Source of the DNA: Coptodactyla brooksi
Taxonomy: Eukaryota > Arthropoda > Insecta > Coleoptera > Scarabaeidae
Length of the DNA stretch: 31,328 bases
Direction of reading: 5' to 3'
Assembly: GCA_033557675.1 (NCBI GenBank)
Contig: JAWQRM010000090.1
Span: forward strand, 1 to 31,328
The notes below the pieces were generated by a model. It was not told the origin of the DNA, did not search any database, and worked only from the letters and a program-made list of their open reading frames with translations. This document shows, piece after piece, positions 30,715-31,328 of the stretch. Both the position numbers and the translations under genes were made by a program. Positions within the stretch are counted from its first letter, which is position 1. The number at the start of each line of letters is the position of its first letter.

Positions 30715-31328
30715 AGAAGTAAGTTTGAAAGAAAGAATACAACAAATTTTAATGGAAAGTATGGGGATTATAGTACGCAATTTGAAGATGATACTGTTAG
30801 TTTTCCACACTCCACCACAATTAATGATGGTCAGTATATTATAGTAGACGAGGAAACAAGCGAAAATGTAGCAGCAGAAGATCATTGTCTATTGAAGGAT
30901 GACGCCGATTACGATTAGAAATTGGCGGCAGTAAATTACTGGACAAGTGGAAAAAAAGGAAACTAGAAACCGTGAAAAATAAATACCAAAAAGTAACATC
31001 AAATAAACAATTACTACAAAGATGGGCAATGTATATTAAGGCAAAAGGCACATACCGAGAAAAATTGGCAGAAATTACAGAATTTGTTATTCACCAAGTC
31101 AGAGCTGCCATAGACAACAAATTGACATGACATTTGAATGAATTTGCCTTCTCAACAATTTAAAGCATTTCATATGTGGGTGCAACGCTTTAAAAAAGCA
31201 AATAGGTTGGTGAGTAGAAAAATTACAAAATTTGTATCTCAAAAACAAACAGAAAATGTCGACCGTGTGAAAACACTAGCTGAAGAATTTCTAAAACAGG
31301 CAAAGCAACAAATCCAAATAAATGGCCC
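30715..31328 (+). mobile_element. pogo-like (CENP-B HTH) transposase, N-terminal part, runs off the window
   Basis: An acidic leader (30720-30915, '...DGQYIIVDEETSEN') is followed after one stop/frameshift by an uninterrupted 30919-31130 stretch ('LLDKWKKRKLETVKNKYQKV', 'LLQRWAMYIKAKG'). A second frame from 31138 ('QFKAFHMWVQRFKKANRLVS' then RKITKFVS) continues to the window edge. W..RFK.....VSRKITKF is the signature of the CENP-B-type helix-turn-helix in a pogo-like transposase group from arthropods. Only two lesions are visible here, so it is younger than the other elements. The DDE domain, if present, lies beyond 31328. Confidence 0.75.

Overview
The window is AT-rich nuclear DNA of an insect, or at least an arthropod. 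The evidence is two spliced actin-cytoskeleton genes that closely resemble insect orthologues, very long introns, and a dense load of decayed arthropod-type DNA transposons, non-LTR elements and a Penelope-like element. The order or species cannot be fixed from the sequence. There are no bacterial operons, no CRISPR array, and no complete tRNA or rRNA that I could find.

Host genes. (1) Cofilin/ADF (twinstar type), + strand, has three coding exons: the lone start codon at 2436-2438, then 10737-11059 and 13911-14031, giving 148 codons. Introns are 8.3 kb and 2.85 kb, and a polyA signal lies at 14114. (2) Arp2, the ATP-binding actin-related subunit of the Arp2/3 complex, is on the - strand with exons 20286-20609, 21845-22069, 24631-24819, 24879-25007, 25064-25222 and a 15-nt microexon at 25469-25483. 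The first ~53 codons lie beyond the right edge or were not found. The two genes converge tail to tail. One product severs and recycles actin filaments and the other nucleates branched filaments, so they act on opposite sides of the same turnover cycle.

Layout. 1-1780: a mariner remnant and a duplicated repeat. 1780-2438: CpG-richer presumptive cofilin promoter and 5'UTR. 2439-10736 (cofilin intron 1): a 1.7-kb foldback made of two inverted copies of a transposon 5' end, a scrambled element with a DUF4817-type helix-turn-helix, a 1.1-kb mariner with internal triplication, a perfect 18-bp-arm hairpin, and a Penelope-like remnant with a GIY-YIG domain. 11060-13910 (intron 2): mostly unassigned, with one probable LINE scrap. 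14120-20140 (intergenic): a LINE scrap, short tandem repeats, a GC-richer patch, and at about 16385-18440 an endogenous densovirus-like (parvovirus) insertion. That insertion has an NS1 SF3-helicase remnant flanked by mirrored NS/VP fragments. 20610-31328 (Arp2 introns): remnants of Tc1, a non-LTR retrotransposon, piggyBac, Tigger and a pogo-like element, plus a 324-bp internally deleted mariner. Every recognisable element here lies antisense to Arp2.

The most unusual items are the mirrored densovirus-derived locus, the palindromic transposon derivative at 4055-5790, the mariner deletion derivative whose junction shows 5-bp microhomology, and the in-frame Arp2 microexon. All functional statements rest on family recognition by eye; no database search was run.
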